Source of the DNA: Aquabacterium sp. OR-4
GTDB taxonomy: Bacteria; Pseudomonadota; Gammaproteobacteria; Burkholderiales; Burkholderiaceae_C
Length of the DNA stretch: 64,000 nucleotides
Direction: 5' to 3'
NCBI RefSeq assembly: GCF_025290835.2
Contig: NZ_JAOCQD020000002.1
Location: 1,612,001 to 1,676,000 of the forward strand
The translations under genes and the position numbers were made by a program. Shown in pieces: positions 10,066 to 18,432 of the stretch (the stretch's first letter is position 1; each line of letters begins with the position of its first letter). The notes under the pieces are model-generated. The model ran no database searches. It worked only from the letters and a program-made list of their open reading frames with translations, and was not told where the DNA came from.

Positions 10066-10704
10066 ATGAAGTCGCTGCTCGCCGCTCTGCCCAAGCTCGT
10101 GCCCTCGCTCGCGCTGTCCGCCCTTCTTGTCGGCCCGACACTGGCCGCCGACGTGAAAGGCCCGGCCAAACCCGATCTGGCCAAGGGCCAGGAGAAGGCC
10201 GCCGCCTGCATGGCCTGCCACACCGCCGATGGCTCGCGCGGCAGCCCGGCCAACCCGATCCTGCAGGGCCAGCACGCCGAGTACCTGGTCAAGCAGCTGG
10301 TCGAGTTCAAGTCGGGCAAGCGCCAGAACCCGGTGATGAGCGGCATGGCCGCGCCGCTGAGCGAAGACGACATGCGCAACATCGCCGCCTTCTACGCCAG
10401 CAAGCAGCCCAAGGCCGGCGCCGCCAAGAACAAGGATCTGGTGAGCCTGGGCGAAAAGATCTACCGCGGCGGCATCGCCGCCAAGCAGGTGCCGGCCTGC
10501 GCGGGCTGTCACAGCCCCAACGGCGCCGGCATCCCTGCGCAGTACCCGCGCGTGGGTGGCCAGCACAGCGACTACACCGAGGCGCAGCTGGGCACCTTCC
10601 GCTCCGGCGCGCGCGGCAACTCGGCCCAGATGGTCAGCATCGCCGCGCGCATGAGCGACAAAGAGATCAAGGCCGTGGCCGACTACATCGCCGGCCTGCG
10701 CTGA
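10066..10704 (+). CDS. Cytochrome c4 (dihaem periplasmic cytochrome)
   Basis: The 212-residue precursor has a signal peptide of about 28 residues (cleavage near TLAADV) and two class I cytochrome domains, each with one haem site: CMACH (Cys48, Cys51, His52) and CAGCH (Cys145, Cys148, His149). Methionine ligands are likely in VMSGMA and in MVSIAARMS. The double-domain layout is that of cytochrome c4, a periplasmic electron carrier that delivers electrons to terminal oxidases. The System II maturation genes resB-ccsB lie just downstream, after a terminator hairpin, consistent with a shared physiological role. Confidence 0.93.
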   Translation: MKSLLAALPKLVPSLALSALLVGPTLAADVKGPAKPDLAKGQEKAAACMACHTADGSRGSPANPILQGQHAEYLVKQLVEFKSGKRQNPVMSGMAAPLSEDDMRNIAAFYASKQPKAGAAKNKDLVSLGEKIYRGGIAAKQVPACAGCHSPNGAGIPAQYPRVGGQHSDYTEAQLGTFRSGARGNSAQMVSIAARMSDKEIKAVADYIAGLR

Positions 10705-10753
10705 AGGCCGCGCCGGCCGAGCCCCACCCTCCCCCTGCGGCTCCGCCAGCGCT

Positions 10754-10780
10754 GAAGGGCCGGTCACTGACCGGCCCTTC
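10754..10780 (+). terminator. Terminator hairpin after cytochrome c4
   Basis: GAAGGGCCGGT (10754-10764) pairs perfectly with ACCGGCCCTTC (10770-10780) around a 5-base loop. Only a weak T-rich stretch follows. It separates the cytochrome gene from resB. Confidence 0.7.
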
Positions 10781-10804
10781 GCACTTGGGCGGCACCTGAA
10801 CTCG

Positions 10805-10810
10805 GATAAT
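10805..10810 (+). promoter_or_regulatory. Candidate -10 box of resB (near-leaderless)
   Basis: GATAAT ends 8 bp before the resB ATG at 10819, and TTGGGC lies at 10785-10790, 14 bp upstream. The predicted transcript would begin at about the initiation codon. No Shine-Dalgarno sequence is seen. Confidence 0.4.
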
Positions 10811-10818
10811 CGCGGCCC

Positions 10819-13080
10819 ATGTCGACTGCCCAGCCCAACGGCCCCTTCAGCGAGCCAGCCCGGTCCGCAACGCGCCCCATGCGCGAGCTGCTCGATCTGC
10901 TGGCCTCGATGCGCTTTGCGATCACCCTGCTGTCGGTGATCTGCATCGCCTCGGTGATCGGCACCGTGGTCAAGCAGCACGAGCCGTACAACAACTACGT
11001 CAACCAGTTCGGCCCGTTCTGGGCCGAGGTGTTCGACAAGGTCGGCCTCTACGCCGTCTACAGCGCCGGCTGGTTTCTGCTGATCCTGGCCTTTCTGGTG
11101 ATCTCCACCAGCCTGTGCATTGCGCGCAACACGCCCAAGATCCTCAGCGACCTCAAGAGCTACAAGGAAGGCCTGCGCGAGCAGGCCATGCGCTCCTTCC
11201 ACCACAAGGCCGAGGGCCGGCTGGCGCTGGCGCCCGCCGCCGCACTGACCCGGGTCAACGAGCTGCTGGTGGCGCACGGCTGGCAGGCCCGCGCCCAGGT
11301 GCGTGCCAACGGCACCATGGTGGCCGCACGCAAGGGCATGGCCAACAAGATCGGCTACCTGGCGGCGCACTCGTCGATCGTGCTGATCTGCCTGGGCGGC
11401 CTGCTCGACGGCGACCTGGTGGTGCGCGCGCAGATGGCCCTGCTGGACAAGAAGGCCTATGCCGGCGGCGGCCTGATCGCCGACGTGAAGCCCGAGCACC
11501 GGCTGCCGCTGGCCAACCCCACCTACCGCGGCAACCTGCTGGTCACCGAGGGCGGGCGCGCCGGCACGGCGGTGATCAGCATGTCCGACGGCGTGGTGCT
11601 GCAAGACCTGCCGTTTGACGTGGAGCTGAAGAAGTTCATCGTCGAGTACTACGAAACCGGCATGCCCAAGCTGTTTGCCAGCGAGATCGTGATCCACGAC
11701 CGCGACAGCGGCAGCACCACCGCGGCCACGGTCAAGGTCAACGAGCCGGTGTTCCACCGCGGCGTGGCGCTGTACCAGAGCAGCTTCGACGACGGCGGCA
11801 GCCAGCTCACGCTGCGCGCACTGCCGCTGAAGGGCCGCGGCGAGCCCTTCACGGTGCAGGGCGCGGTGGGCGGCAGCACGCGGCTCACCAAGGCCCCGGC
11901 CGGCGCCGACGGCCAGGCCGATGCCGAGGCGCTGACGCTCGAGTTCACCGGCCTGCGCGTGATCAACGTCGAGAACTTCGGCGACGCCGAGACCCCGCAG
12001 GCCGCCGGCAGCGCCACCGATGTGCGCAAGGTCGACCTGGCCAACACGCTGGACAAGCACCTGGGCTCGGGCGTCAAGGGCAGCCGCGACAAGCTGTTGC
12101 GCAACATCGGCCCCTCGGTGAGCTACAAGCTGCGCGACGCCAGCGGCCAGGCGCGCGAGTTCAACAACTACATGCTGCCGGTCGAGCTGGACGGCCAGCG
12201 CGTGTTCCTGGCCGGCGTGCGCGAGACGCCAGCCGAGCCCTTCCGCTACCTGCGCATTCCGGCCGACGAGCAGGGCGCCATCGATGGCTGGTGGCGCATG
12301 GCCGGCGCGCTGCGCGACGAGACCCTGCGTGACAAGGCGGTGCGCCGCTACGTGGCCAAGGCCACGCCGCCCGACAAGCCGCAGATGGCCGAGCAGCTGT
12401 TCACCACCGCCCAGCGCGCGCTGGCGCTGTTTGCCGGCGCCGAGCCGGTGCGCGCCAGCGCCGCCCGGCCGCAGGACAACGCCCTCGGCGGCCTGCCGGC
12501 GCTGGCCCAGTTTGTCGAGGCCAGCGTGCCCGAGGGCGAGCGGGCGCGCATCTCGGAGGTGCTGCTGCGCATCGTCAACGGCTGCCTGCTCGAGCTGGCC
12601 AACCTCAGCCGCGAGCAGGCCGGCCAGCCGCCGCTGGGCAGCGACGAGGCCACCCAGCGCTTCATGACCCAGGCCGTGCTGTCGCTGTCGGACGCCGCCT
12701 TCTACCCGGCGCCGATGCTGCTGCAGCTGGGCGACTTCAAGCAGGTGCAGGCCAGCGTGTTCCAGGTTGCGCGTGCACCGGGCAAGACCCTGGTCTACCT
12801 GGGCGCCGTGCTGCTGATCGTGGGCGTGTTCGCCATGCTCTACATCCGCGAGCGCCGGCTGTGGATCTGGCTGGCCCCGGCCGATGCCGCCGCCGACACC
12901 CCCAACGACAGCCCCGCCAAGCCCCATGCCGAGGGCCCGGCCGGCGGAACCAAACTGCAGGCGGCGCTGTCCACCACCCGCCGCACGCTGGACACCGACG
13001 CCGAGTTCGACATGCTGAAGACCGCGCTGCTGCACGATGCCGCGCCCGCCGCCGCCGCCGCTCCGAAGGACACGCCATGA
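10819..13080 (+). CDS. resB: Cytochrome c biogenesis protein ResB (Ccs1)
   Basis: The 753-residue inner-membrane protein has the ResB/Ccs1 layout: transmembrane segments near residues 28-50 and 74-96, a third around 185-205 preceded by the charged loop RKGMANKIGYLAAHSS, a large periplasmic domain, and a last helix near residues 655-675 (TLVYLGAVLLIVGVFAML). ResB forms the haem-delivering synthase of cytochrome c maturation System II together with CcsA/ResC. The periplasmic domain is longer than in Gram-positive ResB, as usual in betaproteobacteria. The stop overlaps the start of ccsB by four bases (ATGA), so the pair is translationally coupled. Confidence 0.93.
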   Translation: MSTAQPNGPFSEPARSATRPMRELLDLLASMRFAITLLSVICIASVIGTVVKQHEPYNNYVNQFGPFWAEVFDKVGLYAVYSAGWFLLILAFLVISTSLCIARNTPKILSDLKSYKEGLREQAMRSFHHKAEGRLALAPAAALTRVNELLVAHGWQARAQVRANGTMVAARKGMANKIGYLAAHSSIVLICLGGLLDGDLVVRAQMALLDKKAYAGGGLIADVKPEHRLPLANPTYRGNLLVTEGGRAGTAVISMSDGVVLQDLPFDVELKKFIVEYYETGMPKLFASEIVIHDRDSGSTTAATVKVNEPVFHRGVALYQSSFDDGGSQLTLRALPLKGRGEPFTVQGAVGGSTRLTKAPAGADGQADAEALTLEFTGLRVINVENFGDAETPQAAGSATDVRKVDLANTLDKHLGSGVKGSRDKLLRNIGPSVSYKLRDASGQAREFNNYMLPVELDGQRVFLAGVRETPAEPFRYLRIPADEQGAIDGWWRMAGALRDETLRDKAVRRYVAKATPPDKPQMAEQLFTTAQRALALFAGAEPVRASAARPQDNALGGLPALAQFVEASVPEGERARISEVLLRIVNGCLLELANLSREQAGQPPLGSDEATQRFMTQAVLSLSDAAFYPAPMLLQLGDFKQVQASVFQVARAPGKTLVYLGAVLLIVGVFAMLYIRERRLWIWLAPADAAADTPNDSPAKPHAEGPAGGTKLQAALSTTRRTLDTDAEFDMLKTALLHDAAPAAAAAPKDTP

Positions 13081-14456
13081 ACAGCACCACCACCGTTGCC
13101 GGCACCACCACGCTGGTGATGGGCCGCCCCGGCCTGATCGGTCGCCTGACGCGGCGCAGCCTCTTCGACTGGCTGTTCGCGCTGCTGGTGGCGCTGGGTG
13201 CGGGCTATGCCTTCCAGCGCTACAACGCCTCGATGGACGGCTACGAAAAGGCCATCCTGCTGGGCAGCGTGCCGGCGCTGGTGGCGCTGGGCTGGGCCTG
13301 GGGCCCGCTGCGCGTGCTGGCCCTTGGCGTGGGTGCCGCCACGCTGGGCGCGATTGCGCTGTACGGCCGCCACAGCGACGCCTTTGGCGCCGACCTGGCG
13401 ATGGCCGATCAGGTGTTCCTGCTGAAGTACTTCCTGTCGAGCCAGAGCGCGATCCTGTGGATGAGCGTGCTGTTCTTCATGAGCACGGTGATGTACTGGA
13501 TCGGCCTGCTGGCGCGCAAGGATGCCGGTGGCGACAACACCGGCCTCAAGCTGGGCTCGCGCCTGGCCTGGGCCGGCGTGATCATGGCCCTGGTGGGCAC
13601 CCTGGTGCGCTGGTTCGAGAGCCACCAGATCGGCCCCGACATCGGCCACATCCCGGTCAGCAACCTGTACGAGGTGTTCGTGCTGTTCTGCTGGCTGACC
13701 ACACTGTTCTACCTGTACTACGAGCAGCACTACCGCAACCGCGCGCTGGGCGGCTTCGTGATGCTGGTGGTCAGCGCGGCGGTGGGTTTTCTGCTCTGGT
13801 ACACGGTGGCGCGCGAGGCGCAGCAGATCCAGCCCCTGGTGCCGGCCCTGCAGAGTTGGTGGATGAAGCTGCACGTGCCGGCCAACTTCATCGGCTACGG
13901 CACCTTTGCGCTGGCGGCCATGGTGGCCTTTGCCTACCTGATCCAGCGCCAGGCCGAAGAAACCCGCTGGTGGAAGCTGGCACCGCTGGGCGCGCTGGGC
14001 CTGGTGCTGTGCTTCGAGCCGATCGTCTTTCGCGCCAGCAAGCTCAGCAGCTCGGCCAGCTACTGGGCGGTGTATGCCGGCGTCAGCCTGCTGATCGTCA
14101 TCGCCATCCTGGCCGCCCGCAGGCGCATTGCCGCGGCGCTGCCGGCACCCGAGGTGCTGGACGACATGATGTACAAGGCCATCGCGGTCGGCTTCGCGTT
14201 TTTCACCATCGCCACCATCCTGGGCGCCTTCTGGGCGGCCGAGGCCTGGGGCGGCTACTGGAGCTGGGACCCGAAGGAGACCTGGGCGCTGATCGTCTGG
14301 CTCAACTACGCCGCCTGGCTGCACATGCGCCTGATGAAGGGCCTGCGCGGCACCGTCTCGGCCTGGTGGGCGCTGGTGGGCCTGGTGATCACCACCTTCG
14401 CGTTCCTGGGCGTGAACATGTTCCTGTCCGGCCTGCATTCCTACGGCGAGCTGTGA
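13077..14456 (+). CDS. ccsB: Cytochrome c biogenesis protein CcsB/CcsA (ResC), haem handling
   Basis: The 459-residue polytopic membrane protein carries the tryptophan-rich haem-binding signature WGGYWSWDPKETW starting at Trp391, together with His residues in flanking loops (for example SHQIGPD and the Ala-Trp-Leu-His segment near the C-terminus) that act as haem ligands in this family. With ResB it exports haem and attaches it to CXXCH motifs of apocytochromes such as the neighbouring c4. The name CcsB or CcsA varies between databases. Translation is coupled to resB through the ATGA overlap, which also fixes the start. Confidence 0.93.
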   Translation: MNSTTTVAGTTTLVMGRPGLIGRLTRRSLFDWLFALLVALGAGYAFQRYNASMDGYEKAILLGSVPALVALGWAWGPLRVLALGVGAATLGAIALYGRHSDAFGADLAMADQVFLLKYFLSSQSAILWMSVLFFMSTVMYWIGLLARKDAGGDNTGLKLGSRLAWAGVIMALVGTLVRWFESHQIGPDIGHIPVSNLYEVFVLFCWLTTLFYLYYEQHYRNRALGGFVMLVVSAAVGFLLWYTVAREAQQIQPLVPALQSWWMKLHVPANFIGYGTFALAAMVAFAYLIQRQAEETRWWKLAPLGALGLVLCFEPIVFRASKLSSSASYWAVYAGVSLLIVIAILAARRRIAAALPAPEVLDDMMYKAIAVGFAFFTIATILGAFWAAEAWGGYWSWDPKETWALIVWLNYAAWLHMRLMKGLRGTVSAWWALVGLVITTFAFLGVNMFLSGLHSYGEL

Positions 14457-14543
14457 GCGCGGGCTGAGCCCGGCGGGCTAGGCTCGCCGGCTGGCCGCCC
14501 GTCCGCCTCGTCCACCTGCCCGCCTGCCCGCACCGGATCGCCC

Positions 14544-14924
14544 ATGCCCTACGTTCACCGCGACGCCGACCGCCGCATCGACCGCCTGTGCCGCGACGCC
14601 GAGTCCGATGCGCTCGAGTTCCTGCCCGCCGGCGACCCCGAGGTTCAGGCCTTCCTGGGCCGCGGCGAGACCGGGGCCGACGGCACGCCCGACTTCCGCG
14701 CCCTCGATGCCGACTTCGTGCGCGTCATCGAGGACGTGGTCGACGTGCTGATCAGCCGCCACATCATCGCCATCACCGACCTGCCGCCCGAGGCGCGCGC
14801 CAAGCTGATGTCGCGCAAGAGCTACCGCGACAGCCTGTTTCCGGGCGGTGGCGACCTGGTCTCCGGCGCCGACATCGACGAAGCCGTGGCCCGCACGCTG
14901 TTCGGCCGCCCGAGCGAAGAGTAG
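14544..14924 (+). CDS. Small conserved protein annotated elsewhere as tryptophan synthase beta-like
   Basis: The 126-residue acidic protein resembles a small family in beta- and gammaproteobacteria with the pattern MPY.-[35 protein letters not shown] and [16 protein letters not shown]. These are often labelled tryptophan synthase subunit beta-like, but the protein is far too short to be TrpB and has no pyridoxal phosphate motif, so that name should not be read as a function. No signal peptide or membrane segment is present. It lies 87 bp after ccsB and could be cotranscribed. Confidence 0.7.
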   Translation: MPYVHRDADRRIDRLCRDAESDALEFLPAGDPEVQAFLGRGETGADGTPDFRALDADFVRVIEDVVDVLISRHIIAITDLPPEARAKLMSRKSYRDSLFPGGGDLVSGADIDEAVARTLFGRPSEE

Positions 14925-15130
14925 GGCACCCGGCCTCGCGGGTACGCGAGGCCACCCGCCGGGCGGGTGCGGGCCGGCTTGCGGCGGCCCGGCGCTCGGC
15001 CCGCTGGATGGGCACCCGGCCTCGCGGGTACGCGAGGCCACCCGCCGGGCGGGTGCGGGCCGGCTTGGGGCGGCCCGGCGCTCGGCCCGCTGGTTAGGGC
15101 ACTCGGCCTCGCGGGTACCCCAGGCCTCCC
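14924..15130. repeat. 86-bp tandem intergenic repeat with two hairpins per unit
   Basis: Two nearly identical units begin at 14924 and 15010, and a third diverged partial unit begins at 15097. Each full unit contains CCTCGCG-GGTA-CGCGAGG and then CACCCGCC next to GGCGGGTG, two very stable adjacent hairpins. The first unit begins at the last base of the preceding stop codon. It fills most of the 280-bp gap before msrP and may terminate transcription or stabilise the upstream mRNA. Confidence 0.85.
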
Positions 15131-15204
15131 GTCCAGTAAGGTTTGAACCTTGGCGGCGACTGACCGTCATACCCACTCCGCCTGGCTTGCCCTGGAGACC
15201 CGCG

Positions 15205-16194
<990 letters not shown>

Positions 16195-16207
16195 ACCCGC
16201 GCCGGCC

Positions 16208-16822
16208 TTGAACACGCTGCTGCTGCACCCGGCGGCCAAGCCGCTGCTGTGGGTGCTGATGCTGCTGCCGGCCGCCTGGCTGCTGGGTGGCGCGCTGAAC
16301 GACAGCCTGGGGCCCAACCCCGCTGAGGCGCTGCTGCGCGGCACCGGCGACTGGGTCTTGCGCAGCCTGATGCTGGCGCTGGCCGTGACGCCCCTGCGCG
16401 AGGCCACCGGCTGGACGGCGCTGGCGCGCTGGCGGCGCCTGCTGGGCCTGTTCGCGTTTTTCTACGGCCTGCTGCACCTGCTGTGCTACGCCTGGCTGGA
16501 CATGGGTTTCGTGCTGCACGACATGCTGCGCGACCTGGCCAAGCGGCCCTTCATCCTGGTGGGCACGGCGGCGCTGCTGGCCATGCTGCCGCTGGCCGCC
16601 ACCTCGTTCAATGGCGCCATCCGCGCGCTCGGCGCGGCGCGCTGGCGGGCGCTGCACCGGCTGGTGTTCGTGGCCATCGGCCTGGGCCTGCTGCACTTCT
16701 TCTGGATGCGCGCGGCCAAGCAGAATTTCGGCGAATGGGCCGTGCACGCCGGCATCGTGGCCCTGCTGCTGGGCTGGCGCCTGCGCCGGCGGCTGCAGCG
16801 CCGCCGCCTGACGCCGGCCTGA
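16208..16822 (+). CDS. msrQ: Haem-binding membrane subunit MsrQ
   Basis: The 204-residue protein has about six hydrophobic helices and the ferric-reductase-like haem histidines expected of MsrQ (FFYGLLHLLCY, ALHRLVFVAIGLGLLHFFW). It passes electrons from the respiratory chain to MsrP in the periplasm. The best start is a TTG at 16208, 13 bp after the msrP stop; the first residues (NTLLLHPAAKPLLWVLML) fit the family N-terminus. msrP and msrQ form a two-gene operon. Confidence 0.92.
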   Translation: MNTLLLHPAAKPLLWVLMLLPAAWLLGGALNDSLGPNPAEALLRGTGDWVLRSLMLALAVTPLREATGWTALARWRRLLGLFAFFYGLLHLLCYAWLDMGFVLHDMLRDLAKRPFILVGTAALLAMLPLAATSFNGAIRALGAARWRALHRLVFVAIGLGLLHFFWMRAAKQNFGEWAVHAGIVALLLGWRLRRRLQRRRLTPA

Positions 16823-16968
16823 GCCGCCGGCCGTGGCAGCAGTCACGGCCCGCGCCGCGCCATGGCCAAGCACCCCGTGCCCGGGGGGGAAGGCCGGCCC
16901 TGGCGGCACCGTAGCATCCCGTTACGCCGACGCCAGGCCTGCAGCCTGTCGCGGCCAAGGATGCCGAC

Positions 16969-17610
16969 ATGACCGACCCCGCCCGCAGCGCCAGCAAGCG
17001 CCCCAAGAAGACCAGCCCCACGGCGCACCACCAGCGCGCGCTGAACCTGGCCCTGGTGGGCGTGGACGCCGCCGCCGTGCGCAGCCGGCCCACCGACATG
17101 GCCCACTGCCTGGCCGAGGTGGCGCGCTGCCTGATGCGCCTGCACGACCTGCGCAGCGCCGACGCCTTTCTGGCGCGCGCCATCGCCTGGGCCGGACTGA
17201 TCCCCTCGGATGCCGGCCAGGCCGCACGCGCCGACCTGATCTGCCTGCAGGCCGACCTGGCCTGCCAGGCCGCCGACCGCCACGACCAGCAACTCGACGC
17301 CGCCGCCGAGGCCGGTGACGACGAACTGCCCGCCGCACCCGAGCCGCGCGCCGACCGCGAGCGCGCGCGCGAGCTGGCGCTGGAGGCCGCCATGCTGGCC
17401 GGCCGCGGCGCCGACGCGATGTGGGAGGTGAAGCTGCTGCTGCGCGCCAGCGACGTGCTCGAGCGCTGCGGCGAGCACGACGACGCCGCCGCCATCCAGA
17501 ACCGGGCGATGGCGCTGATGGGCCTGATGCAGGCCGAGCCCAGCACCGTGCCATCGATTCCACCCTCGCGTGATGCGATGCGGGTGGCGGGCCCCTCGGC
17601 ACTGATGTAA
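16969..17610 (+). CDS. Conserved hypothetical protein, helical repeat type
   Basis: The 213-residue soluble protein is not assigned to a named family. A basic N-terminal tail (SASKRPKKTSPTAHHQ) is followed by Ala-rich helices with a TPR-like rhythm: AEVARCLMRLHDLRSADAFLARAIAW near residues 52-80 and a second helical pair after an acidic linker of residues 105-125 (EAGDDELPAAPEPRADRER). No catalytic motif, signal peptide or membrane segment is visible. It is followed at 37 bp by an acyltransferase gene and is preceded by a 146-bp gap after msrQ. A scaffold or regulatory role is possible but unsupported. Confidence 0.6.
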   Translation: MTDPARSASKRPKKTSPTAHHQRALNLALVGVDAAAVRSRPTDMAHCLAEVARCLMRLHDLRSADAFLARAIAWAGLIPSDAGQAARADLICLQADLACQAADRHDQQLDAAAEAGDDELPAAPEPRADRERARELALEAAMLAGRGADAMWEVKLLLRASDVLERCGEHDDAAAIQNRAMALMGLMQAEPSTVPSIPPSRDAMRVAGPSALM

Positions 17611-17646
17611 TACCGGCCTCGCGCGCCGGGATCGGCCTGAGCGCCG

Positions 17647-18255
17647 ATGCCCCAGCGCGCCATGCACCGCACCATCTTCACCACCCCCGGCGTCAACACC
17701 CTGCTGCGCGCCGCCTCGGTGGCCTTCTTGCGGCTCACCGGCTGGCAGATCAGCGGCAGCCTGCCGCCTGGCCAGCCCAAGTGCGTGCTGATCGCCGCGC
17801 CGCACACCAGCAACTGGGATCTGCCCTACACGCTGATGGTGGCCTTTGCGCTGCGCATCAACATCCACTGGATGGGCAAGGCGCAGATCTTTCGCTGGCC
17901 CTTCGGCGGGCTGATGCGCTGGCTGGGCGGCATTGCGGTTGACCGTGGCCAGGCCAACAACCTGGTGGCCGCCTCGGCCCAGGCGCTGCGCGAGGCCGAT
18001 GGCGCGGTGGCCCTGGTGGTGCCGCCCGAAGGCACGCGCAGCAAGACGCGGCACTGGAAGACCGGCTTCTACTGGATCGCCCATGGCGCCGGCGTGCCCA
18101 TCGTGATGGCCTACATGGACTACCCGCGCAAGCTCAGCGGCCTGGGCCCGGTGCTGCAACCTTCAGGCGACATCGAGGCCGACATGGTGACGGTGAAGGC
18201 CTACTACGCGCAGTTCAAGGGCAAGAACTGGCAGCAGTTCGACTCTGGCTCTTGA
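17647..18255 (+). CDS. Lysophospholipid acyltransferase family protein (PlsC-like)
   Basis: The 202-residue protein has acyltransferase motif I in the variant form HTSNWD (53-58) and motif III PEGTRS (127-132), the signatures of 1-acyl-glycerol-3-phosphate and related acyltransferases. A hydrophobic stretch precedes motif I. Members with HTSNWD are found widely in beta- and gammaproteobacteria and transfer acyl chains to glycerolipids or other acceptors; the acceptor here is unknown. ATG codons at 17647 and 17662 are both possible starts. The gene is convergent with uvrA, and a structured repeat fills the gap. Confidence 0.82.
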   Translation: MPQRAMHRTIFTTPGVNTLLRAASVAFLRLTGWQISGSLPPGQPKCVLIAAPHTSNWDLPYTLMVAFALRINIHWMGKAQIFRWPFGGLMRWLGGIAVDRGQANNLVAASAQALREADGAVALVVPPEGTRSKTRHWKTGFYWIAHGAGVPIVMAYMDYPRKLSGLGPVLQPSGDIEADMVTVKAYYAQFKGKNWQQFDSGS

Positions 18256-18295
18256 CTTGTTTATGGCTTGCCACGGCCTGCGGGTGATGGCATGC

Positions 18296-18413
18296 CACCG
18301 CGCCTCGGGACGAGGACGGTGGGTGGCCGGCCGGCGTAGGTAAAAGGAGGAGGGCCGAAGGCCCGGGGGACACGAAGCCGGCCGGTCACCCGCCGGCCTT
18401 GGCCATGCGCCAA
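18296..18413 (+). repeat. Structured dispersed element, copy 1
   Basis: On this strand an 18-bp stem (18318-18335 with 18377-18394, including two G-U pairs) encloses the unpaired segment GTAGGTAAAAGGAGGAG, a hairpin GGGCC-GAA-GGCCC (18352-18364) and the segment GGGGGACACGAA. A small hairpin CTCG-GGA-CGAG (18304-18314) precedes it. A second copy on the opposite strand at 31461-31585 keeps the unpaired segments but has different, still fully complementary stems. It lies between the ends of the acyltransferase gene and uvrA. Confidence 0.75.
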
Positions 18414-18432
18414 AGCAGGCAAGCAAAACGCG

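Noticed and set aside
10051..14438. Long antisense frames over cytochrome c4, resB and ccsB
   Set aside because: The sense-strand genes are secure; the antisense products have no recognisable domain.
14544..14924. Tryptophan synthase beta subunit
   Set aside because: The name used for such small proteins is not supported; at 126 residues it lacks the TrpB fold and the pyridoxal phosphate lysine.
18296..18413. Cobalamin or other known riboswitch in the structured element
   Set aside because: GGTAAAAGGAGGAG superficially recalls part of the cobalamin riboswitch, but the B12 box and other conserved parts are missing and the element lies after, not before, a gene.
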